The notes under the pieces were generated by a model. That model saw only the letters and a list, made by a program, of their open reading frames with translations. It had not been told where the DNA came from and did no database searches. The translations under genes were made by a program, and so were the position numbers. This document shows positions 26,401-34,400 of a stretch of 64,000 nt of DNA, piece after piece; the stretch's first letter is position 1, and each line of letters begins with the position of its first letter. The stretch is from Tenacibaculum sp. 1_MG-2023 (GTDB lineage Bacteria > Bacteroidota > Bacteroidia > Flavobacteriales > Flavobacteriaceae): NCBI RefSeq assembly GCF_030547425.1, contig NZ_JAUORH010000007.1, positions 62,001 through 126,000 on the forward strand. The letters are read 5' to 3'.

Positions 26401-28437
26401 ACCTGCATTGGCAAACATTCCTATACTAGCGAATAAAAACACTTGTCCTACTAATGGAATACCGTAGCCTGCTCGTATTTCAACTTGGAAAATATCTACT
26501 TTTTTCCCACGTTGCTCCATTAACTCTATCTCATCTGGAACCACAATTTCTCCTACAATGGTGACATGCCCTTCGTTATCTATTCCTACTTTAGCTGTTC
26601 CTTCCAGCCAAGGGGTTATAGTTGCTTGCACTTCTCCCCAACCTGCTAATACTTGATTGTCTTTTGTTTTTGATACAGTAGCCTGCTCTTGATTAGCGGA
26701 TGCTTCAGCTTCCTGATCCATACTTTCTACTCCTAATGCAGCATGCATCATTTGGCGAGAACGAGTAGCATCGGTAACTAATAAAGTGATTTCTCCGGAA
26801 AATTTATCTGAATTCATTCTCCCTGTACCTTGTATTGTTACTGCTCCATCATCATACTCAACATTTAAAGATGCGCTTACATTTGCTATATCTGCACCAA
26901 TACTTGCTTGTCCACTTAATTTTCCGTCAGCGCCTCTTGCTACATTAAACTCTCCCGATGCTAACCCTGCTATATCTACGGTGGAATTGAGTTCAAAGCT
27001 TAAATTAGAGTCTGTAATTCCTAAACTACCAGTTGCTTCTATATATCCATCAATATTGGCTGATAAATTATTCGCTCTAAAGTTTAATCCTCCGTTTTCA
27101 AACCTGTTCTCTAATCCCTCTGCAACTTCTATAGGACTCAATCCTAAGAAACTCATTGCTTCAAGGTTCTCATTAATTTTTTGAATAATCCCTAAAACAT
27201 TTGGAACAACTTCTTCTCCTGCTCTAACACTTAAAAATCCTGTGGTGTTTTGTTCTTCTCCAAAGTTTCGCAATACTAAAACAGGAAATACACCAGCATC
27301 TCTGAGCGGATTTAAAAACGACATTCCACGGACATCTAAATGATTATTTCTTCTACTACTTGAAAGCTCAAACTTTTGAGCTTGTCCTTCTGCAGGTCTT
27401 CCAAGTTTTCGAATTTTAATAGTTCCTTCGAATTGTGTACCAATCTTAACATTTACATCAAAGTTACGTGTCCTTGATTCTTGCTCGATATAAGCCAACC
27501 AATCATCAGATAGTTGTAGTCCATTAGTGATGTCTATCGCTTGAGTGGGAGCCACTAAAGTTACTGTATCAGTTTCTCCTTCCGATTTTTGAACATTGTT
27601 AGCTGCTGGCGAAGCTCCTTGTTGTACGGTATGTGTTAACTCATGTGCCAACAAATGCTTTCCAGAATCACTTTCTGGATTATATTTCCCTTCGTTAAAA
27701 TAGATATCATTTCCATTGGTAAATGCTTGTGAACCTAGTTCTTGGTTCATTTGTACCGCATTACTATCGTTATGAACACGTACTCCACTAAAATCAGCTC
27801 CAAAACCTGACTCCATTTCGTTTTGGGTATTTGAAGGCAATGGACTTCCTCCTCCTTTTGAGCTATTCAAATCATTTTCTAACGAAGAACTATCGTCTCC
27901 TCCTGACATTTGCAATTGCTGAATTTCTTCTTCCTCTTTTTCCTGAACCTCCTCCTCTTCTTTTTGTTGGATTTCTTCTTCAGATTTTTGTTGAATTAAT
28001 TCATTACTAAATGATGTAGTGTTATCTTCTTTAGCTTGTAGATTATCTTCTGTTACTTCCTGAATATTTTCATCTTCTACTTTTTGTACTTCTTCCTCTT
28101 CTTTTTGTTGTACTTCTTCTTGTTTTTGAAGGTCTTTTTCTGATGTTAATTGAACTACTGGACTTATAGAATCAACCAAAGGTTTTTGCTGAACTTCTTG
28201 TTCATTTGATTCTTGTTTTTGAATCTCTTCTTCATTTTTCTTTTGTACTGTCGGTGCGAAAAAAGAGTTTGGGGTTTCTTTTCCTTTCGCTACTATTTTA
28301 TCCGCAGCTCTATCTGCCTCTACCTCATATTTATCACCTGGTTTCCCAACATTTAATTTAGGTTGAATAAAGCTTCCTCCTCCATTTGGTTTTGAAGAAA
28401 TTGGTTTTGTGGTATGTTGGGTTTTTGGTGAAAACAT
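23455..28437 (-). CDS. DUF4157 eCIS cargo protein with nuclease-like C terminus
   Basis: The protein has 1660 residues. The N terminus has the conserved FIQPKLNVGKPGDKYEVEAD box. Residues about 65-175 are a low-complexity QK/EEEE tract. The DUF4157 domain (about 205-275) has ESGFGADFSGVRVH and HELTH (H265-H269), a metalloprotease-like HExxH. A long middle region (about 290-860) is beta/Gly/Ala-rich, then comes a charged helical part. Near the C terminus, NASHLIADWFQGSG (H1503) followed by ALNLM (N1519) and HYN (N1528) resembles the His and Asn site of DNA/RNA non-specific nucleases. This layout is that of a polymorphic toxin loaded in an eCIS. Loading and cleavage are inferred; DUF4157 is known to mark eCIS cargo. 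Confidence 0.82.
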   Translation of the reverse strand: MFSPKTQHTTKPISSKPNGGGSFIQPKLNVGKPGDKYEVEADRAADKIVAKGKETPNSFFAPTVQKKNEEEIQKQESNEQEVQQKPLVDSISPVVQLTSEKDLQKQEEVQQKEEEEVQKVEDENIQEVTEDNLQAKEDNTTSFSNELIQQKSEEEIQQKEEEEVQEKEEEEIQQLQMSGGDDSSSLENDLNSSKGGGSPLPSNTQNEMESGFGADFSGVRVHNDSNAVQMNQELGSQAFTNGNDIYFNEGKYNPESDSGKHLLAHELTHTVQQGASPAANNVQKSEGETDTVTLVAPTQAIDITNGLQLSDDWLAYIEQESRTRNFDVNVKIGTQFEGTIKIRKLGRPAEGQAQKFELSSSRRNNHLDVRGMSFLNPLRDAGVFPVLVLRNFGEEQNTTGFLSVRAGEEVVPNVLGIIQKINENLEAMSFLGLSPIEVAEGLENRFENGGLNFRANNLSANIDGYIEATGSLGITDSNLSFELNSTVDIAGLASGEFNVARGADGKLSGQASIGADIANVSASLNVEYDDGAVTIQGTGRMNSDKFSGEITLLVTDATRSRQMMHAALGVESMDQEAEASANQEQATVSKTKDNQVLAGWGEVQATITPWLEGTAKVGIDNEGHVTIVGEIVVPDEIELMEQRGKKVDIFQVEIRAGYGIPLVGQVFLFASIGMFANAGFGPLVLKNVGFTGTYSTDPSVLQEFNITGTLGINAFAVLGLEAEAGVGVTLIGHDVKAGVNVTAAAGLRAYAEATPTFEYKEEASPEGGKVGESRLKGHFEAAAQLFLQLSGALFYELDSPWWSPAPDGREEYPLGEVQYPIGDSLGIGADVDWLVGGEEPPELTMSPVEFDADKFTADVMADPPPRSMGDSESSPEGEWQGENANSNQTENPEITGEGEGLPPGRREEDLSNLSEEQKYMRALDELSQMENANPKPTIGVVEDKINTVKRRYGIRRIQTRNEEAESVAVYVEHGEENNGRHLLGIALMSEAEQRRMITESIEDLRARERGAVSEDNKIDESAAQDLLRIWKSEHDVIISARVVDGNDTWDYLLTIGERNQTEIGKPKVEIVESVDSGLQEGDGEIGKIVRFDAEGENHRIWIRVSGNDVDVMIASNPSVIATKLIDWRSRLDSLDDTKKRVARGFLDSAEYLYEQVKNEAITANRELSEATATPTPDSTSEAVEADDRVESTQDRMVSIFRNLFTIFGDTDNEDTMYVGFERDIVSKTHLSAHPMLLQESTAIFDSNKALRDENKSRGFSSWSGLVNKFKSDGPKTKQVIEHPISNSEAYGDYTKEQVKRAADRVLDSSIENTEKTNVINQKIAEIEGGEARNAYASIRDQVFDREREPVANQRLDSLFRGDEGEHNQYKILDSSVDYDGTSSGQLIVNYNYTVQIGNQPPEKREFTVTIQQSQLSTGGNITNHSIEGRNLALKEPGSRGRTVSASNVDGRTAIQDANTSNSSDRDNVLNSPNQENYQEVMDGMRDQFTGQVDDTTIKFNASHLIADWFQGSGYAQALNLMTTSEHYNKQIMFGAESQIEERLATAERRFRSIKGIEYITFDLSVDAEWMSISDNAVSDTISSQTQEISGETPEQRRERLQELHRVLSRDNDPKFCRGVKYRVVKIHLKDKDGGIIRSVNSTIFREIGQDVHLREILSKQ

Positions 28438-28455
28438 AAAGTTTCTTTTATATAA

Positions 28456-29550
28456 TTATCTTATAACTGTAGTTATTTTCACATAAAGTCTTATTCCTGG
28501 ACAATCCAATGGATTTACTCTAATAGAAACTCGTTGTAAACCAGAACCTGTGTTTAAAGTTCTGGATTCATATGGAAATGGTTCTGCATCTCCGCAATGT
28601 GTATCTCCAGCAGGCATTCTTTGTCGTCTTCCTCCATTTATTGATACTTCATAGGGTGTTTCCCCTGTACAACAACTAACCCTATCATGAAACTCCCATT
28701 TTGCTTCAAAAGTTATTGATGAACGACAACCTTCTGGCACCATAAAATCATAGTCGATTCCACTTCTTAAGCGATAATTTCGAACATCAGAAGCAGCACA
28801 TCTACTACTTCCAGATTGCTTTTGCACTTTTTTCTGCACCATTCCTTTTTGTTGAATGGTATGTGTTAACTCATGTGCTAGCAAATGTTTTCCTTCTTTG
28901 GAGTTTGGATTGTATTTTCCTTCGTTAAAATAAATATTATTCCCGTGTGTAAATGCCTGCGCTCCTATCTCTTGACTCATTTGTGCTGCTTCTGAATCGT
29001 TGTGAATGTTTACACGGCTAAAATCGGCTCCAAAACCTGACTCCATTTCACTTTGTGTTTGTGCATCCATTTTTTGACCTCCATTTTCTCTTTTTAACTT
29101 ACTTTCAAAAGAAGGTTTATTTTTTGTTGAAGTAGATTTTTCCGTTTTTGACTGCACAGCTTCCTCTTCTTCTTGCTTTTGTACTTTCTCTTCTTTTTCA
29201 CAATTATCGCACTTCGATTGTACTGTTTCTTCCTCTTCCTTACTTTGCACCGCTTCTTCTTCCTCCATCTTTTGAACGGGTTGCTCATCTTCAGTAGCTT
29301 CCATTTTTTGTACTAAAGGTGTTACTTCAGAAGCCAGTGGTTTTTGCTGTATTTCTTCTTCATTTTCTTTTTTTTGTATTGAATTAGCTTCCTTATTATT
29401 TCCTACAACTTTATCAGCCATTTGATCTGCTTCAACTTCATATTGATCTCCTTTTCTTCCAAATGCTAACTTCGGCTGAATAAACAAATCCTTTTTTTTA
29501 TCTTTTGCTTGAACGTTATTAGCTTCTGGTTTTTTATCTCTTTTAAACAT
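28456..29550 (-). CDS. Second DUF4157 eCIS cargo protein, Cys-rich C terminus
   Basis: The protein has 364 residues. It shares with its larger neighbour the FIQPKL...GDQYEVEAD start, an EEEEAVQSK low-complexity tract with a CDNC motif, and the DUF4157 domain (ESGFGADFSRVNIH, HELTH at H226-H230). It therefore arose by duplication of the delivery portion. The last about 115 residues are different: a beta-rich domain with six cysteines (including a CC pair in VSCCTGE) that I do not recognise and which is the presumed effector. The gene sits 24 bp after the tape measure gene and 18 bp before the larger cargo gene. No immunity-like gene lies directly after it. Confidence 0.82.
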   Translation of the reverse strand: MFKRDKKPEANNVQAKDKKKDLFIQPKLAFGRKGDQYEVEADQMADKVVGNNKEANSIQKKENEEEIQQKPLASEVTPLVQKMEATEDEQPVQKMEEEEAVQSKEEEETVQSKCDNCEKEEKVQKQEEEEAVQSKTEKSTSTKNKPSFESKLKRENGGQKMDAQTQSEMESGFGADFSRVNIHNDSEAAQMSQEIGAQAFTHGNNIYFNEGKYNPNSKEGKHLLAHELTHTIQQKGMVQKKVQKQSGSSRCAASDVRNYRLRSGIDYDFMVPEGCRSSITFEAKWEFHDRVSCCTGETPYEVSINGGRRQRMPAGDTHCGDAEPFPYESRTLNTGSGLQRVSIRVNPLDCPGIRLYVKITTVIR

Positions 29551-29574
29551 GACTTTTAAAGTTTTAGTTATATT

Positions 29575-31443
29575 TTACCAATTCGTAAAGATTAATTCCT
29601 TCATCCAAGGAAGTTTACATAAGCTTAAATTCCATGGTAATTTGGTATCTATTAAAATATCTTGTGTTTTTCTTTCAACTGTTAGATTGGGGTTGTCTTT
29701 AGTTAAATCTAGTTTTCCTTCTCTTTGTAAATACTCATTACGCAATAGGTCGTTTGAAGAGCTTTTTAAAACCGACCAATTTTGAAGTACTGCTTTTAAC
29801 AATTCTTCTGATTTTTCTTTTAGCTCATCACTCAGTACTATATTTCTCTCGATAGAACTTTGTATGGGCAGATTACACAAAAATTTTTCGAAAATTAAAT
29901 TGTTTTCAAACTGTTGTTCTTTTTTAGTTGCTACGTAATGTAATAAGTGAACAGCTTCATTGGATTTAATAATTTTGTTCTCCTTGTTTAAAAAACCACA
30001 TGAGTTAAAAAACTGTTTTAAAAAAGGGTGTAATAAAATTAATCCTGCATTTTTTACAATATGAGTTTTAAATTCACTTACGATTTCTTTTTTACTTAAA
30101 AATGTATTCTTTAATGCCTCGTTATGTCGTCTTTTATATTCAGCCCTTTTTTGATCTTTGAGTGCTTTTTCATTTTTTAAGGTTACATCTTTATCTTTAT
30201 AGATGTTCTTACTTTTCTGCTGCATTTTTGTACTAAGTTCTTCTTTTACTTCTTTCTTTTTTTCTTTTGGTGATAACTGTTTCTTTAAATCCTCTTTTTT
30301 GTTTTGATTATCGCTTTCTTCAAAAGAAATGGGTAAATTAAGACTGTCTATTTCTTTATCTTTAAACGTTAATTTTTCATCAACAACTTTATTCTTTTCA
30401 ATATTCTGTTTATTAATTATATTTTGACCATGGGTGTTGTTAACTTCAAGGTCTATTTTATTTGTCTTTTTAACCCTTTTTTTATTTGATCGAATTATAT
30501 TTATACCTTCATCCTTTTTATGCTTTTTATCAAAATCATCAATAATATCTATATTTTCTTCTTTTGCCTTTTCTTGTTTTTTATCAATTTTAATTCCAAG
30601 TTCTTTTAGTTTTTCTACATTAATTTGGTTTTTAAATATTGTGTTTTCCAAAACCAATTCTTCTAAAAAAAATATTAACTCTTCTGTATAATTCTTTAGA
30701 AATGTTGTTCTTTTTAATATTATTATTTCTTCTTGAATTACATCTACTATTCTTGAAAAGTCGTTGTTTATTATAGCTTTAATGAAAAAATCCCATACTT
30801 TATTTTTTATCTTGTGGTTTTTAAAACCAAACTTTTTAATGGTTGTTAGAAATGATTCATATCCTTTAGGTTTATTAAAAATACTTAGAAATAATATTTG
30901 TAACTCTTCAGCCTTAAACTGTTGAATTAATCGTTTTTTTTGAATCGGGTCTCTTAATGATTTAAAAAAACGTTCTTCAAAACTTTGATTTTCGGTTATT
31001 TCAAATAATATTTTTTTCGTGAAGTTTTTTTCTTTGTTTTGCCCCCTCCAACCAGTTATACCGTGTTGTAAAAAATGAAAAAAAGTATCTAATTTAGATT
31101 CTGATACAGTACTAGTTTTTATAGCTACCTCATGTAATTCTGGCTCTTTAAAAATTGTTTTTAACTTCGTTATGAGTTGTTCTTTTATTTCTCGCTTTGT
31201 GCTACTATCGTTTATAGATGTATTGCTACTAGGTATATTAACTTCAATATTTAAGTTTTCTATTTGTTGAATAAGTACTTCATTCTCTATTTCTAGAGAA
31301 TTAAAGTACTTTTCTATTTCTGGAAATACTTCTTTCTGTAAAAAGTTTTCGATAGTGTTTTTACACTCCTCAGCTACCTTTTTACTTTTCGTATTTACCT
31401 CAACAAATACTTTTTGAATACTATGATCTCCTTTAGCAAGCAT
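29575..31443 (-). CDS. Contractile injection system tape measure protein (Afp14-like)
   Basis: The protein has 622 residues. The N-terminal about 75 residues (IQKVFVEVNTKSKKVAEECKN ... FPEIEKYFNSL) are the conserved start of the eCIS tape-measure family. The middle (about 285-450) is a Lys/Glu/Asn-rich, low-complexity, helix-forming stretch with many KK/EE runs, the expected ruler segment. The C-terminal domain (NAGLILLHPFLKQFFNSCGFL ... AVHLLHYVATKKEQ) is also family-typical. It sets tube length during assembly. Its ATG overlaps the stop of the preceding 1705-aa gene (TAATG), so the two are translationally coupled. Confidence 0.85.
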   Translation of the reverse strand: MLAKGDHSIQKVFVEVNTKSKKVAEECKNTIENFLQKEVFPEIEKYFNSLEIENEVLIQQIENLNIEVNIPSSNTSINDSSTKREIKEQLITKLKTIFKEPELHEVAIKTSTVSESKLDTFFHFLQHGITGWRGQNKEKNFTKKILFEITENQSFEERFFKSLRDPIQKKRLIQQFKAEELQILFLSIFNKPKGYESFLTTIKKFGFKNHKIKNKVWDFFIKAIINNDFSRIVDVIQEEIIILKRTTFLKNYTEELIFFLEELVLENTIFKNQINVEKLKELGIKIDKKQEKAKEENIDIIDDFDKKHKKDEGINIIRSNKKRVKKTNKIDLEVNNTHGQNIINKQNIEKNKVVDEKLTFKDKEIDSLNLPISFEESDNQNKKEDLKKQLSPKEKKKEVKEELSTKMQQKSKNIYKDKDVTLKNEKALKDQKRAEYKRRHNEALKNTFLSKKEIVSEFKTHIVKNAGLILLHPFLKQFFNSCGFLNKENKIIKSNEAVHLLHYVATKKEQQFENNLIFEKFLCNLPIQSSIERNIVLSDELKEKSEELLKAVLQNWSVLKSSSNDLLRNEYLQREGKLDLTKDNPNLTVERKTQDILIDTKLPWNLSLCKLPWMKELIFTNW

Positions 31444-34400
31444 TATAAGTTTGGTATTAGTTTTCCATCAATAAACGTAGTAATGTATTCAGCTTGAATT
31501 TCTACTGAGCATGCTTTTAAAAATTGTAGAAAAGCCTCATCTGCTACTTTTATTTGATTTTCTTTAAATGAAATAAAAGCAGTATCTATAACTTCTAACA
31601 GCTCTAAAATAACTTGTCTATTTTCCTCTAAAACTGTTTGCTTTTGACAATGAAGGATGTTTAAAAATAATCGAGCTTCTGCTTTAAAATATTTTATTAG
31701 CAATGCTCTGTTTTCAATATCTTCAATGAGTAATTTTGAAGTGTTCATAAGTAACTTAGAGAATATACCTCTTAACTGATTATTATTTTCTCCTATTAGG
31801 TAAGAATTACTTTCATCGGTTATAATTGCTTTATAAGCGTCATTTGTAGGAACTACTACAACCATGTTAACATTAGTACCACTACCTCCATCATTTATAC
31901 TAAACTTATTTAACTTATAATAGTTTCCAACTTCTGTTTTTGTTATTTCCTCACAGGTTTTATCTTGTGTTTTTCCAATTTCTATCACTTCTGTTATTGT
32001 GTGTTCTCCACACTCACTTGCTACCGTTAAAGAGACTTTTACTGAATCTCCATCAAAATTGCTCAGGTCTTCTGTTATTGTTGTTCTATTTATTTGAGGT
32101 TCTCTTTCAACTCCGTTAATTATCCAAACGTATTTATCTCCTTTTTCAGAAGTATTCGTCAACGATAATATTCTCGTTTTTGAATCAAAACTATGTGTAA
32201 ATCTTGCTTGTGGTGTTGCTGTTAAATTAATTGTTTGTGTTACAAATGTTCCTACAATACCAATACTTACAACTCCTGAATCTGTTAGTCCAGAATTAGC
32301 AGGTACAAACTCCCAATTATTTGTTTCTTTATTAAATTTCACTTTTCCACCTGTGAGTTGGACTCCTTCAAATTGTGGTCTCACAATAACTGGATAAGGT
32401 TCTTTATCACTTAAACAAAAAGTAGTGGGTAAATTTATTATAAACTCTGGAAACGCAATAGTTTTTGTAAACTCCGCGGTTGAAAAACAGCTATTACCAT
32501 CAGTAATTGTAAGTACTACTGTATATGTATTTTCTGTTCCTTCTTTAACCAATAATTTAGGATTAAAAAGTTCAGTTCCTGACTCAATATCGTTTACACT
32601 CCAATTGAATTTTAATCCTTCTGGTTTTACACCTTCTGGAAGTATTGCTTCGAAAGCTGCTTCGTAAAATAACTGTCCGTCTTTCCACATAAACCTTGAT
32701 TCACTTTGCTCTGAAATACTTATTTGCTTAACTTCATGAATTGTGATTCTTGCATTGGTTGTTTGTCCGTCTTCTAAAAACTCAATTATTTGACCATAAT
32801 TTTCAAAAACTGCTATATCAACAACTAGTTCATTGTTTTCAATCGTTACTCCATTTATGACTCCATCTACAATGGTTATGGTTCCATTAACATTCGTAAA
32901 TGGAATTCTAGCCACTTTTTCTTCAGTAAAATCGATACAATATGTGGGCTGAATTGCTAATTCAGATGGTGTTAGTGTATCAAAAACTATTGGTTTTATA
33001 GCAATCGTTTTCTTACATGGACCTAATGAAATTTCTAACCCTGGTTGTATTTCATTTTTTATATCATCAATTGGTAGTATATAATTTTGGAAAACTTTGT
33101 TATTTATAGGTGTACGTTCTACCTTGATGCCATCTCCCATAAAATCCCACTCATATTTAATATTGTTAAAGAAATCAGCATTTACAAAATCAGTGTCTTT
33201 CCAATGTAGCACATAGGTTACTCTAGCTTTCGATTTATCCTCATTATATTCGATAGGTTGTTCTACTTCCACCAATAATTCTAATGTTGGATATACAATA
33301 AGTTCACAATCTGTAGGTTCATCATTAACCATAAATTTAATTGGTTTACCTAATAGGCTCTTATCTATTTTTGTAACATCAATTTTCCATTTTTTATCTT
33401 CAGGGTCTAGATAAACTCCTGACTCCACACCTTCAGGCACATTTGCTTTTACGTCTCCATCTAATGGTCTTACAGTAAATAGTAAAGAGTCAATTTCTAT
33501 ATCTTTTTTCAAACAAATAGTACTTACTGGCAAGCTTAAAAATGGTGGTTCTTTAGGAATTATGAAGTTCACTGGAGCACAATCTGAACAACACATATAT
33601 GGTAAGGAAAAATCTGCTACTACTGTGTTTTTCAGTGTTTCATTTTCTTTAATTACATCGTTTTCGTCGAAATATAGTTTCTTCTTAGTTTCTAAAACAA
33701 CAGGGTTATATAGCTGTAAAAAGTATTCGTCTTTAGGTACTAAATGGTCTTTAATAGTAATACGCATTCCTACAGAACCGTCTTTGTACATAACCGTTTC
33801 TTCTGCATTGAGCAATTTAGACATTCCTGCTCTAGACCAAGTTCTATTTAAAAAAGCTGAAAAATTACTTACTGTTTCTGCTAATGTTTTACCTACCAAA
33901 ACTACATCTTGATCAGAAAACCTTTTTCCTTTAAAATTAAAATAATGTCCATCCACAAATGAAAATTCTACGGTTGAACTTTTATCCCATAGCTTTATTA
34001 TTCCTCCATTTCTATAAATAATCTCATCTTTACCAAATACTAAATCTTTAGAGTTTGTAAACTCTTTTTTAACACCTAATTCTTTATCCGAAGTTATTGG
34101 TTGATTTTTAAATACAATGTTTAACACTACATCATCAAATGTATTTTTATCTGCTGCATTTTCGGTAACATAAACCATTACAAAAGTTCCTCCTGGAATA
34201 ACTCCTGCTTTATGTTCAATACCTGGATGTTGTTTTACAAATTCTGAAAGTTGTATTCTTTCTAAAATTTTTTTCTTTCTTTTTTCTATTTCTGCTAGTA
34301 ATGTTTCTAACTTTTTTCCTGAACAACAAACAATTGATAATTGGTTAATCAATAAACCTAAAATTTGTTTGGTTGAAACTTCCAATGAGGTACTGTTATA

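Noticed and set aside
25635..27184. Plus-strand reading frames opposite the large cargo gene
   Set aside because: They are shadows of the minus-strand gene: codon patterns, composition and lack of start signals argue against coding.
27900..28270. Tandem DNA repeat or CRISPR-like array in the cargo gene
   Set aside because: The repeats are imperfect, lack spacers and follow the reading frame, so they are protein low complexity.
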